The notes under the pieces: generated by a model | Database searches by the model: none | What the model was told of the DNA's origin: nothing | What the model saw: the letters and a program-made list of their open reading frames with translations, nothing else | Shown here: positions 53,476 to 61,278 of the stretch, in pieces | How the letters are laid out: the number at the start of each line of letters is the position of its first letter | How positions within the stretch are numbered: the first letter of the stretch is position 1 | Assembly (NCBI RefSeq): GCF_010548305.1 | Contig: NZ_JAAGLV010000005.1 | Span: 124,001-188,000 of the forward strand | Source: Streptomyces sp. SID13031 | GTDB lineage: Bacteria > Actinomycetota > Actinomycetes > Propionibacteriales > Kribbellaceae | DNA: 64,000 bases | Direction: 5' to 3' | Made by a program: the position numbers and the translations under genes

Positions 53476-55461
53476 TCATACGCGACGGAGGACGTGGAGC
53501 AAGTAGTCGCGGCGGTTGAGAGGGTCGTTGTCGGTGCGTGGACGGGTGGGGATCTGGGCGGTGACGGGGTGATAGCGCTCGAAGGCCGATTCCAGGACTG
53601 CCTCGCCGCGGGAGAGCGCCGGCAGTTGCTGTTCCAGCTGGTAGACGGCGGCTGCCGGGATTTCGCCTTCCAGGGTTGAGGTTTCGGCGGCCAGCGCCGG
53701 GACCTGCGGGATCGCGCGGAGACGGGCCAGTGCCGCCAGTACACCGCGAACCGTTTCGGTCGGGGTCTCCAGCTGGAATCGGTGCATCGGCTCGTGGACC
53801 GTCGTACCGGCTTGCTGCAATGCCGCCACGAGAACGAGAGGCGTCAGGTTGCGGAAGTCGCCGGCGGTACTCGACATGCTCTTGTCGAAGACCGCATGGG
53901 CGTGGCTCTGGCGCGCGGAGTAGCCCGAGTGCGTCATCACCACCGTGGCGTCCGGCACCTGCCAGCCGTACAGGCCCTGCTGCAGCGTCTCGTGGACGGT
54001 CTCCTCGACGGCCTTGATGAACGCGAACGGCATCGAGCCGAGCTCGACCTCGAGGCGGAAGGTGACGCCTGAGTTCACCGGGGCCGGCTCGACCCGCAGG
54101 CCGACCGTGGCCAGGAACGGGTTCGGATCCTGCTTGTTGAACTCGACCGCCGTGCCAGTGCCGATCAGCCGCTCGATGCAGATCGTCGTCGTCTCCCGGA
54201 AGGTGACGTCGATGCCGAACTCGCTCGCCAGCGTCGACTGGATGACCTCCTTCTGCACCTCGCCATACAGGGACACGAAGGTCTCCTGCCGAACATCGTC
54301 CTGGCGCAGGTTGATCAACGGATCCTGCTCGGCGAGCTGAGAGAGCGCGACCTGCAGGTTCCCCTTGTCCGACGGTCTGGCCGGCGCGATCACCGTTTCC
54401 AGCGTCGGGGGAGCGAAGTAGCCACTCCCCGAGGCACTACCGCCGACGCCGATCGCGTCCCCGATCTGGATATCGCCGAGCCCCCAGAGCTTGCCGATCT
54501 GCCCCGCCGAAACCTCCGGACGAGTCAGCACCGAACCGCTGTCGAAGACACTGATCGACGTCACCTTCGACTCCCGGTCGCCGTGGAACCGCAGCCGGTC
54601 GCGGGTCCGGATCGCGCCCGAGAACATCCGTACGATGGCGATCTTCTCCCCGGCCGGCCCGCGCTCGACCTTGAAGACCGACCCCGACACGGGTCCCTCG
54701 ACATCGCCCTCAGCCGCCGGCAACAGCTCGCGGATCCCCGCGATCAACGCGTCCGTACCAGCGCCGGTGATCGCCGAACCGAAGTACACCGGATGCACGA
54801 GCGCCCGCTGCGTCTGCTCGGCCAGCCTGGCGCGCAGTCCGTCGTACGAGAGCGCTCCCTCGTCATCGACGTACGTCGCCAGCAGTTGATCGTCATGCTC
54901 GGCCAGCAGTTCGATCATCGCGAAGGAGAAGCCGGCATCGTCTCGCCCGTACGGCGTGAACGCAGCGCCGGGATCGCCGAGACAGGTGGCTGCGCCCATC
55001 GCGATGACGTCGGCCGACAGCCTGTCCGCGATGCTCGTCAGCAACTCCGGCGCCTGAGCACCACGCCGGTCGAGCTTGTTCACGAAGATCAGGGTCGGGA
55101 TCCGGAGCCTCTGCAGCGTCCGCATCAGCACTCGCGTCTGCGCCTGCACACCCTCGACCGCCGAGATGACGAGCACCGCGCCGTCGAGCACACTGAGCGC
55201 CCGCTCCACCTCGGCGATGAAATCCGGGTGACCAGGAGTGTCGATCAGGTTGACCGTCACGTCGTCGATCGCGAACGAGACGACGGCGGACTTGATCGTG
55301 ATCCCGCGCTGGCGTGCCAGCGCGAGCGAGTCGGTCTGGGTGTTGCCGTCATCGACGCTGCCGACCTCGTCGATCACCCCGGCGGCGTAGAGGAGCCGCT
55401 CGGTCAGGCTGGTCTTACCGGCGTCGACATGCGCCAGGATTCCCAAGTTCAGTGTTCGCAC
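53476..55461 (-). CDS. Tet(M)/OtrA-like tetracycline ribosomal protection GTPase
   Basis: 661 residues, GTG start at 55461. Translational GTPase motifs: G1 AHVDAGKTS, G2 RGITI, G3 DTPGH, G4 NKLD, then EF-G-like domains. HSGYSARQSHAHAVFDKSMS near the end corresponds to the loop region that reaches the decoding site in Tet proteins. Length equals Tet(M)/Tet(O)/OtrA. EF-G is about 700 residues and has a different C-terminal end. It dislodges tetracycline from the 30S subunit. A leader frame and a hairpin at its start (below) suggest inducible translation. It faces the GNAT gene convergently. Confidence 0.9.
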   Translation of the reverse strand: MRTLNLGILAHVDAGKTSLTERLLYAAGVIDEVGSVDDGNTQTDSLALARQRGITIKSAVVSFAIDDVTVNLIDTPGHPDFIAEVERALSVLDGAVLVISAVEGVQAQTRVLMRTLQRLRIPTLIFVNKLDRRGAQAPELLTSIADRLSADVIAMGAATCLGDPGAAFTPYGRDDAGFSFAMIELLAEHDDQLLATYVDDEGALSYDGLRARLAEQTQRALVHPVYFGSAITGAGTDALIAGIRELLPAAEGDVEGPVSGSVFKVERGPAGEKIAIVRMFSGAIRTRDRLRFHGDRESKVTSISVFDSGSVLTRPEVSAGQIGKLWGLGDIQIGDAIGVGGSASGSGYFAPPTLETVIAPARPSDKGNLQVALSQLAEQDPLINLRQDDVRQETFVSLYGEVQKEVIQSTLASEFGIDVTFRETTTICIERLIGTGTAVEFNKQDPNPFLATVGLRVEPAPVNSGVTFRLEVELGSMPFAFIKAVEETVHETLQQGLYGWQVPDATVVMTHSGYSARQSHAHAVFDKSMSSTAGDFRNLTPLVLVAALQQAGTTVHEPMHRFQLETPTETVRGVLAALARLRAIPQVPALAAETSTLEGEIPAAAVYQLEQQLPALSRGEAVLESAFERYHPVTAQIPTRPRTDNDPLNRRDYLLHVLRRV

Positions 55462-55525
55462 GTAGCTTCATGTCCCTTGAAGAGGAGGTGTGACCTTTCT
55501 GGCTGGACATGAAGTGAGGTCGCAT
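55415..55525 (-). CDS. Candidate leader peptide of the ribosomal protection gene
   Basis: On the minus strand, AAGGAG (55539-55534) is followed 8 bases later by ATG (55525). The frame gives a 36-residue peptide, starting MRPHFMSSQKGHTSSSRDMK, that ends at 55415, about 45 bases inside the GTPase gene in another frame. The ribosome site is much better than that of the GTPase itself. Ribosomes translating it would pass through both arms of the hairpin at 55466-55514. The peptide is proposed from position and signals only. Confidence 0.5.
   Translation of the reverse strand: MRPHFMSSQKGHTSSSRDMKLRANTELGNPGACRRR
55466..55514 (-). promoter_or_regulatory. Attenuator-like hairpin at the start of the ribosomal protection gene
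   Basis: In the mRNA (minus strand) CTTCATGTCC and GGACATGAAG form a perfect 10-base stem (genome 55505-55514 and 55466-55475) with a 29-base loop. The second arm ends 4 bases before the GTG start and contains the only purine-rich stretch available as ribosome site. Pairing would therefore block initiation. Both arms lie inside the leader frame. Confidence 0.6.
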
Positions 55526-55574
55526 CGACTGCGCTCCTTAACGTGAACTACTCGCGGACTTGGTGCCGTTCAGG

Positions 55575-55613
55575 AGTACAGCAGCCAGCCCTCCCCGACG
55601 GCAATTGGTTTTT
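55575..55613 (-). promoter_or_regulatory. Possible WhiB7-type promoter upstream of the leader
   Basis: Reading on the minus strand: an A5 tract (55613-55609), then TTGCCG (55604-55599) as -35, an 18-base spacer, and TGTACT (55580-55575) as a weak -10. An A/T tract just before the -35 box is the hallmark of WhiB7-dependent resistance promoters in actinobacteria. The -10 is poor, so this is tentative. Confidence 0.35.
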
Positions 55614-55638
55614 CCCCCGCACAACTCGCCGCTCGAGG

Positions 55639-56346
55639 TCAGTTGATCAGGGTGCCGATGTGCGCGCCGGAGCTGATCGCGGCCGCCGCGCCGTCGTGGT
55701 CGATGTCGAAGACGTGCAGCGGCAGGGTGTGATCGCGCGCCAGGATGAACGCGCTCTGATCCATCACGCCGAGGCCCTTGTCGATCACCTCCTGATAGCT
55801 GAGCCGGTCGAACCGGCGCGCTGTCGGGACCTTGTTGGGGTCCGCGTCGTACACGCCGTCGGTGCCGTTCTTCGCGACCAGCAACGCATCCGCGCTCAGC
55901 TCGACCGCGCGCTGCACCGACGGATAGTCGGTGGTGTGGAACGGCTGCCCGTTCCCGCAGGCGAGCAGCACGATGCCGCCCTTCTCCAGATGACGCAGCG
56001 CGCGCAACCGGATGTACGGCTCGGCCAGGTTGTTGATCGGGATCGCGGTCATCAACCGGACGTCCTTCGCGCCGAGCGCCGCCAGCCGCCCGCGCAGCAG
56101 GACGGCGTTGATCACCGTGCCGAGCATGCCGATGTTGTCGGCCTCGACCCGGTCGATACCCCAGTCCTCGGCGCGGTTGCCGCGGAACACGTTCCCTCCA
56201 CCGACCACCACGGCCACCTGTACTCCGGTGTCGTGCACGGCGATCACCTCACGAGCGAGATGCGTCAGGCTGTCGCTGTTGAAGCCGAACTCGGCCGATC
56301 CCGCGATCGCCTGGCCGGACAACTTGATGACAAGCCTTCGGTACAT
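55639..56346 (-). CDS. pyrH: UMP kinase (PyrH-like)
   Basis: 235 residues, ATG with GAGGAG 5 bases upstream. Amino acid kinase fold: KLSGQAIAG (phosphate loop), VVVGGGNVFRG, EADNIGMLGTVINAV, FHTTDYPSVQRA, and NGTDGVYDADP. All are UMP kinase landmarks, including the TD pair that contacts UMP. UMP kinase makes UDP from UMP. In actinobacteria the housekeeping gene normally sits between tsf and frr. Here the neighbours are a resistance GTPase and a mycothiol-type protein, so this may be a second copy. Confidence 0.88.
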   Translation of the reverse strand: MYRRLVIKLSGQAIAGSAEFGFNSDSLTHLAREVIAVHDTGVQVAVVVGGGNVFRGNRAEDWGIDRVEADNIGMLGTVINAVLLRGRLAALGAKDVRLMTAIPINNLAEPYIRLRALRHLEKGGIVLLACGNGQPFHTTDYPSVQRAVELSADALLVAKNGTDGVYDADPNKVPTARRFDRLSYQEVIDKGLGVMDQSAFILARDHTLPLHVFDIDHDGAAAAISSGAHIGTLIN

Positions 56347-56378
56347 CGGATCTCCTCACAGCGCTGATCAACGGCGGG

Positions 56379-57017
56379 TCAGAAGGCGGTGATGATCAGC
56401 GGGGCCCGCTCCGCCCGAGCCAGCGTACGCAGTACAGCGGTCGCTCCGTGCCGGCGGACGGAGAGTCGCGTGAGCAGGCCGACCACCGCTTCCAACGCGC
56501 TGGGCGGCAGCACGGGGGTCGGCAGCCCGACGCTGACGGCCAGGTCATCGGAGTGCACGGCCAGCTCCATCAGCCTGGTCAGCAGCATGTCGTCGAGCAT
56601 CAGCGACCACGGTCCCCACAACGGGATCCGGACCGGGCGGTCTTCGATCGACGGGAACTCCGCGCTGAGCTGCTCGAGTGCTGCCTCCAACCGATCAGCC
56701 AGTACTACGCACCCGTCTGCCGCGACGAGATCACCACCGGACCTGATCCGGATGCTGATCTCGTCCTGCGGGTCGGCGTCGATCCATTCGACCCGGTCGT
56801 AGTGGTCGAGCACCGTGATCGTCGGCTCGGTGGGGATCGGCGCGGCCACGATGTCGGGAATCGCGAGCACCTGGTAGGCGAGATGGCCGGCCAGCCCACT
56901 GACGCCGAACCCTTCCAGGGCGCTCGGTTTCGACCACGCCTCGGCAACCGCGGGCTCGCGGAGGAGTTGCGCGGCGGACCTGCCGACAGCGAGGAAATCG
57001 TCTCTGATCACGGTCAC
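56379..57017 (-). CDS. Mycothiol-dependent maleylpyruvate isomerase-like (DinB fold) protein
   Basis: 212 residues, GTG start at 57017. N-terminal helix bundle with GVSGLAGHLAYQVL (a metal-ligand His in the GHL position) and later LTRLMELAVHSDDLAVSVG, which carries the H-x-x-D metal residues of the MDMPI/DinB family. Members use mycothiol as cofactor or have unknown thiol chemistry. It supports an actinobacterial source. It follows the UMP kinase gene upstream by 32 bases, same strand. Confidence 0.8.
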   Translation of the reverse strand: MTVIRDDFLAVGRSAAQLLREPAVAEAWSKPSALEGFGVSGLAGHLAYQVLAIPDIVAAPIPTEPTITVLDHYDRVEWIDADPQDEISIRIRSGGDLVAADGCVVLADRLEAALEQLSAEFPSIEDRPVRIPLWGPWSLMLDDMLLTRLMELAVHSDDLAVSVGLPTPVLPPSALEAVVGLLTRLSVRRHGATAVLRTLARAERAPLIITAF

Positions 57018-57071
57018 GCCTCACATTCTGGCCCCCGGAGGTGTCTGCTGTGGTTGCCCGATCGGGCACCA

Positions 57072-58067
57072 TCAGTCCACCGGTAGCTCCACGTCGACCG
57101 CTGGACTGATCAGCTGGTCGAGGGAACGATAAGTGCGGTTGCTCGCGGCGGCGGCGCGTTGCTCCCGGCCGGTGGCTTCGATGTAGTTCTGGCTGGTGGC
57201 GAGGCTGGCATGGCCGAGCAGCCGCATGATCTCGGACGCGGTCGCGCCGTCCTCGGCGAGTCTGGTCGCGAACGTGTGGCGCAGCGCGTGGAGATTCGCG
57301 CCCGCTGGTACACGGTCGTGCAGACCGGCCCAGCGGTAGCAGGACTTCACCAAGTACTCGAGGCCGCCGCGGCCGATCGGCTCGCCGGTGCGGTCGACCA
57401 GCAGCTTGGTCGAACGGCTGAATCGCTTGCGGGGAAAGCGTTGTGCGCACGATTCGACGTACGTCTCGATGATTTTCGCCATGATCGGCTCGACCGGGAT
57501 GGAACGGTCGCGACTGCCCTTGCCGTGGATGTGCAGCCGCATCTCACCGGGGCGGCCGGCGAGTGAATCCGCTGTCAGCGTGCGCATCTCGGCCGACCTC
57601 AGACCGGCGACGAGGCCGAGGGCAATGACCAGGACATCACGCTCGGGCCAAGGGTCGCGCGATTGCCGGGCACCATCGGCAACTGAGCGCAGCAAGACTT
57701 CTGGAGTGTCTTCGCCACGCAGAGGCTTGGGGGACAGGGGAGGGGTCTTGGGTCTGGCCACTGCTCCCATCGGGTTGCCGGCCAGGAGGTTGTCCGACAC
57801 GCAGAAGGTGAGGAACTGGTTCCAGGTGGACCACGCGCGCAGTACGGAACTCTTGGCGTGCCCGTCGGCGAACGCACCGAAAGCCGCCCGCAAGGCATGA
57901 GCGGTGAGCTCGTCGACCAGCAGGTCTTCGAGCTCCCGATCGAGGTTGGCGCAGAGCCGGGTGGTGATGCCGGCAAGGTCGCGGCGGTAGGCGTCTGTGG
58001 TGTGGGGGGAGTCCTTCCGGGGACGCCGAGCAGCGAAGAACGCCGACTGAGCCGCGAGAACCTTCAT
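57072..58067 (-). CDS. Tyrosine recombinase/integrase
   Basis: 331 residues. N-terminal SAM-like core-binding domain (HTTDAYRRDLAGI, AWSTWNQFLTFCV), then a catalytic domain with all key residues: Arg in AGLRSAEMRTL, Lys in HGKGSRDRSIP, His-Leu-x-Arg type HALRHTFATRL, His in LLGHASLATSQNYI with Tyr as nucleophile. XerC/XerD-sized. No prophage, transposon or tRNA gene lies next to it, so its target is not visible. Two A/T-rich palindromes upstream (58165, 58451) could be control or recombination sites. It may be an orphan integrase left from a mobile element. Confidence 0.88.
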   Translation of the reverse strand: MKVLAAQSAFFAARRPRKDSPHTTDAYRRDLAGITTRLCANLDRELEDLLVDELTAHALRAAFGAFADGHAKSSVLRAWSTWNQFLTFCVSDNLLAGNPMGAVARPKTPPLSPKPLRGEDTPEVLLRSVADGARQSRDPWPERDVLVIALGLVAGLRSAEMRTLTADSLAGRPGEMRLHIHGKGSRDRSIPVEPIMAKIIETYVESCAQRFPRKRFSRSTKLLVDRTGEPIGRGGLEYLVKSCYRWAGLHDRVPAGANLHALRHTFATRLAEDGATASEIMRLLGHASLATSQNYIEATGREQRAAAASNRTYRSLDQLISPAVDVELPVD

Positions 58068-58164
58068 AGGGGAGTTGTATCGGTCCCCACCGACAGTTTG
58101 CCGCCGCCGGCTGACTCCCCCGGTAATTTACTTGCTAAAGGCAACAGTAATCACTGAAACCTGC

Positions 58165-58184
58165 TGCATAATGGTGATTATGCA
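58165..58184. promoter_or_regulatory. A/T-rich palindrome upstream of the recombinase gene
   Basis: TGCATAATGGTGATTATGCA is an 8-base perfect inverted repeat around GGTG. It lies 98 bases before the recombinase start. Its A/T content stands out in this DNA, which favours an operator or a recombinase site over chance. Confidence 0.5.
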
Positions 58185-58450
58185 TGAGAGTGCCGCTGGC
58201 GCAGGCCGGCTTGCCTCTGGGGGATAAATGCAACAGATCTCAGCGATCTGACGGCCACTCAGCCAATCCACCCGATTTTGACGTACCCATCGCCATCCAG
58301 CTGCGTCCCATCGGTTCACTGGACGTCCCGTCGTCACGGCGCGCGCTGTGGAGCCCGCTGAGAGAACTTGTCATTCGGGCAAACGACGAAATCAGCCCGG
58401 AACGAGCCTCCCAGCCACTCTCCTGAGCCTTCTCCCGAATGTCCGATAAC

Positions 58451-58463
58451 TGACATTATGTCA
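58451..58463. promoter_or_regulatory. Palindrome in the recombinase-pseudokinase gap
   Basis: TGACATTATGTCA is a perfect 5-base inverted repeat around TTA, with AAC and AAC flanks giving partial extension. It is about 220 bases before the pseudokinase start. Looks like a small helix-turn-helix repressor site; the cognate protein is unknown. Confidence 0.35.
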
Positions 58464-58683
58464 ACTACTAGTCTGCGGGTTGCAGAGTCCGTTGTTGACA
58501 TTGCTTCACGACCGTTAGCAGGATGGGGTCTGGCGTCGGCCGACGCCCAGCTTCTGAGGACCTGCCCCAGCGAGGTCCTTGAGATGGCGAAGGGGAATCC
58601 ACCCTCAAGGCCAACTGTTCGTGTCCAGGCCTGTATCGAGTGTCGCGTCGCTGGGGGGCGAAGACATGTCGAGGAGGCTTGTC

Positions 58684-59817
58684 ATGACCAAACAAGGCAG
58701 TTTCAAACGCGCCGTCCGCGAACGGGCACGCGAGACCGGGCAGCGGTACACCCAAGCACTCGCCGATCTGGAACAGATCAACAGATCACCGTTCGCGCGT
58801 ACCCGCCCGTTCGAGCACGTCGACCTCAAGACCCACCTTGAGACGCGGTATGGGATTCAGATCAGCTCGCTGGCACCGATCGACGACGACCCAGCCACGC
58901 GGCCACGTGGCTCGTGGCCGGGCCACTACCCATCGACGTTGCTGGTCCGGCGGGAGGACGGTCCGCCATGGATCGCCCGGGTGTTCTCGTCGCCGGCAGA
59001 CCAGCTCGCTCGTGTCGAGGGCGACGCAGAGATCCTGCGGTTCCTGGCTGCGCACGACTTTCCCGCTGAACGGATCGCGCACGATGATCCGGTGTCGATG
59101 TTCGACGACAGCGGCGTCGTCGTGACCCAGTTCGTCGACGGCGGACGCCCGGCCGACGAGCACGGCCGCAGCGAATCCGCCGAGATCGCGCATGAACTGG
59201 GCAGCCTGCTGGGGAGATTGCATGCGCTCCCCGCAGCAGATGGCGCGGTCGCCAGAGACGGGGGTGCGGAGGAAGCCGACGGCGGCTTCTACGTGGGCCG
59301 GCCGAACCAGGATCTGGCCGCGGCGATGAGCTTTCTGGCCAGTGTCGAGGACAAAGTGACCCTCGACGGTCGGGAGAAGTTCGACTGGCTGCGCGACCAG
59401 GTCGAGAACGCTGACGACGCCGAAGGGCTGCCCGAAGCCCTCACCCACAGCAACTACCACCTCTGGGCCGCCGTCGGCATCCCCGGCACGCTCACGATCG
59501 TAGGCTGGGCCGGCTCCGGGCGCGGGCCGCGACTACCCGCACTCGCCTGGCTCCTAAGGACTACAGCCGAAGGCAACCCGGACAACATCGACGCCGTCCT
59601 GCGCGGCTACCGTCAGCATGTCCAGCTCAGCGACGATGAGATCCAAAGGCTCCCCCGAATCCTGAACATGCGAGCACTCTGGTTGGCCTGCCTCGAGTGC
59701 CAGATGGCGGTGAACAACGGCGACATGCCGACCATCAGCGAGGGTTGGATGCACCCAGGAAGCACCGAATACGCCGAACGACTGGCGGCGCGCGCTATCG
59801 CAGCATTGAGCCGGTGA
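58684..59817 (+). CDS. Aminoglycoside phosphotransferase-like protein, probable pseudokinase
   Basis: 377 residues from the ATG at 58684, with GAGGAGG 6 bases upstream. An N-terminal positively charged helix (FKRAVRERARETGQRYTQAL) of a kind common in streptomycete proteins precedes the kinase-like domain. ATP-site traces: LLVRREDGPPWIARVF. The catalytic loop reads THSNYHLWAAVG, where active relatives have Asp at the Asn position. The metal-binding motif reads IVGWAGSGRGPRL, where relatives have VDW, so that Asp is Gly. Both essential aspartates are therefore lost, and phosphotransfer is unlikely. It may bind a ligand or regulate. Confidence 0.75.
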   Translation: MTKQGSFKRAVRERARETGQRYTQALADLEQINRSPFARTRPFEHVDLKTHLETRYGIQISSLAPIDDDPATRPRGSWPGHYPSTLLVRREDGPPWIARVFSSPADQLARVEGDAEILRFLAAHDFPAERIAHDDPVSMFDDSGVVVTQFVDGGRPADEHGRSESAEIAHELGSLLGRLHALPAADGAVARDGGAEEADGGFYVGRPNQDLAAAMSFLASVEDKVTLDGREKFDWLRDQVENADDAEGLPEALTHSNYHLWAAVGIPGTLTIVGWAGSGRGPRLPALAWLLRTTAEGNPDNIDAVLRGYRQHVQLSDDEIQRLPRILNMRALWLACLECQMAVNNGDMPTISEGWMHPGSTEYAERLAARAIAALSR

Positions 59818-59998
59818 GCCCAGCCCGATCTCTCAGAGCCCGGTCGCCTGCCGCGGCCTCGATGATCGCTCCCCCGCCTCAAGCCCCTAACAGATCGTCT
59901 GCGGGCCGGCCCGAAACCTAGTCAGTGTCTGAAGGTCGTCGGCTACCGAGTTCGTCTGCTCCTTGGTCAAGCCAGCCGGGTTTCGCCCCGGTTGCGCA
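59818..59998. other. Intergenic, nothing recognised
   Basis: Roughly 180 bases after the pseudokinase stop with no frame of family character. I see no convincing terminator hairpin right after the stop codon. Confidence 0.4.
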
Positions 59999-60092
59999 CT
60001 AGGCGCGTTTCAAGTCACTCTGCGCGGCGATCTCTCGGCCCACCGTCATCTTGCCGACAGCCGGTGGGCCAAATGATCAGAAGCAGCCTCAC
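59999..60092 (-). pseudogene. N-terminal stub of a P-loop kinase-like gene
   Basis: GTG at 60092 overlaps the stop of the GNAT fragment upstream (GTGA) and reads VRLLLI. One extra base then shifts the frame, after which the family pattern continues as FGPPAVGKMTVGREIAAQSD, a Walker A segment of small actinobacterial P-loop kinases. It ends at TAG 59999-60001 after about 30 residues instead of about 180. A 9-base stem (GGCCCACCG 60037-60045 with CGGTGGGCC 60062-60070) lies inside. Truncated and frameshifted. Confidence 0.7.
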
Positions 60093-60559
60093 GCAGGATC
60101 GACCGTTTTCACCATGACGCAGTTCTTCAGCCCTTTGGGCCGGTCGTAGGTGAAGCCGAGCCGCTCGTAGAGTCGACGGGTGCTGTTGTAGAGGAACGAC
60201 GACGACATCTTCTTGGTCTGGTTGGTCAGGTCGTGCGGATAGCTCTCGACCCGCCCGCCGCCGGCCTGCGCAATCAGGTCGAGTGCACCGGTGATCGCCA
60301 GCTCCGTCACGCCCTGTCGCCGGTGGCGCTTGTCGACGAAGACGCAGGTGATTCGGTAGTCGGGATCCGCGGTCTTGGTGGCGTCGTACCCCTTGCGGTG
60401 GTGGATGGTGGGCAACTCGACCGGGGTGCCGTACTCAGCCCACGCGATGGCCTCGTCGCCGTCCATCACCAGTGCGGCGTGCGCCTTGCCCTGCTCGACG
60501 TAGGCCTTCTTCAGAGCTCGGTTGGCCTCCGCGCCCTGGCCGCGCTCGGGCCCATCAAT
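60089..60559 (-). pseudogene. GNAT-family acetyltransferase lacking its N-terminus
   Basis: A start at 60469 gives 126 residues: AIAWAEYGTPVELPTIHHRK, CVFVDKRHRRQGVTELAITGAL (acetyl-CoA loop), SSSFLYNSTRRLYERLGF. Family-like residues continue upstream in frame without a start codon (EANRALKKAYVEQGKAHAAL) to about 60555, where they meet the end of the pterin dehydratase-like gene. Full-length relatives have about 60 further residues. A shortened protein could still be made and might keep the acetyl-CoA fold. Coupled by GTGA to the kinase stub. Confidence 0.65.
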
Positions 60560-61262
60560 CCTTCTTGGCAGCGGATACGTCGACGCAGACGATTCCCTCG
60601 TTGCCGTCCTGGTCGGCGATCACGGTGAGCGAGGGCGCATTGCTGTCATCGACGACGGTCCCGCCTGCGGCGACGGCTGCGGCGATCCGTTGCCCGGCCA
60701 CCTCGGGCGCCACATAGACCTCGATGTGGAACCGCTGACGCGGGGTCTCGTGTTCGTCGGCGTCGCCGAACCACAGGTTCGGTACGCGTCCCGTGGCGTC
60801 CCGGATTTCGTCGCCGGGGGTCCCGCGGCCCTGGGCCTCGGCGCTCCCGGTCAGCAGGGCGGCCCACACTGGGGCGATGGTCGCGGAGCGGGCCGTGTCG
60901 AGACCGAGCTCGAGGTCGCTGACCGAGGCCGGGTCGGCGTCGAGCTGGTGATCGGCGGCGATCTCCGTGATCCGTCGCGCGAGGTCGACGTCCTGCTGAG
61001 TCACCCATTCGACGATGTATTCGGTGCCCTCGTCGTCGCGGTAGACGGCATCGTCGGTGACCAGCTTGAGGTCGACGTACCCGTTGCCGATCGACACGCG
61101 CGGGTGGTGGCCGAGCGTGTCACCCGCGCTGCCCACCGCGGCGACGAACCGTGCGCCGGTGCCGAAGTCATCAATCACGTAGCGGGCATGCAGTCCCTGG
61201 GCAAGCTTGCGCCAGTCGGTCAGGTTTGCCGCGACGATCTGCTCGCCCTTCATCATGTCCAT
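60555..61262 (-). CDS. Pterin-4a-carbinolamine dehydratase-like domain fused to a VOC/glyoxalase domain
   Basis: 235 residues. The first 105 or so (HARYVIDDFGTGARFVAAVG, GHHPRVSIGNGYVDLKL, QDVDLARRITEIAADH) follow the pterin-4a-carbinolamine dehydratase fold, with H-H-P at the active-site position. The rest (LWFGDADEHETPRQRFHIEV, IADQDGNEGIVCVDV) is one VOC half-barrel. This fusion recurs in actinobacteria with unknown function. The ATG at 61262 has no clear ribosome site, and M-M-K at 61256 or 61253 is possible. It lies 16 bases after the methyltransferase gene upstream. Confidence 0.8.
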   Translation of the reverse strand: MDMMKGEQIVAANLTDWRKLAQGLHARYVIDDFGTGARFVAAVGSAGDTLGHHPRVSIGNGYVDLKLVTDDAVYRDDEGTEYIVEWVTQQDVDLARRITEIAADHQLDADPASVSDLELGLDTARSATIAPVWAALLTGSAEAQGRGTPGDEIRDATGRVPNLWFGDADEHETPRQRFHIEVYVAPEVAGQRIAAAVAAGGTVVDDSNAPSLTVIADQDGNEGIVCVDVSAAKKD

Positions 61263-61278
61263 GGACGGGGAACCTACT

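Larger units (their letters stand above)
58068..58683. other. Long intergenic region with two palindromes
   Basis: About 615 bases between the divergent recombinase and pseudokinase genes. Open frames exist on both strands (for example 58368-58841) but none shows a family pattern or a sensible codon bias. The region is less GC-rich than its surroundings in the first 120 bases. Apart from the two palindromes listed separately I see nothing definite. Confidence 0.5.

Noticed and set aside
58368..58841. 157-residue plus-strand frame before the pseudokinase
   Set aside because: No family pattern; it runs into the pseudokinase gene in another frame.
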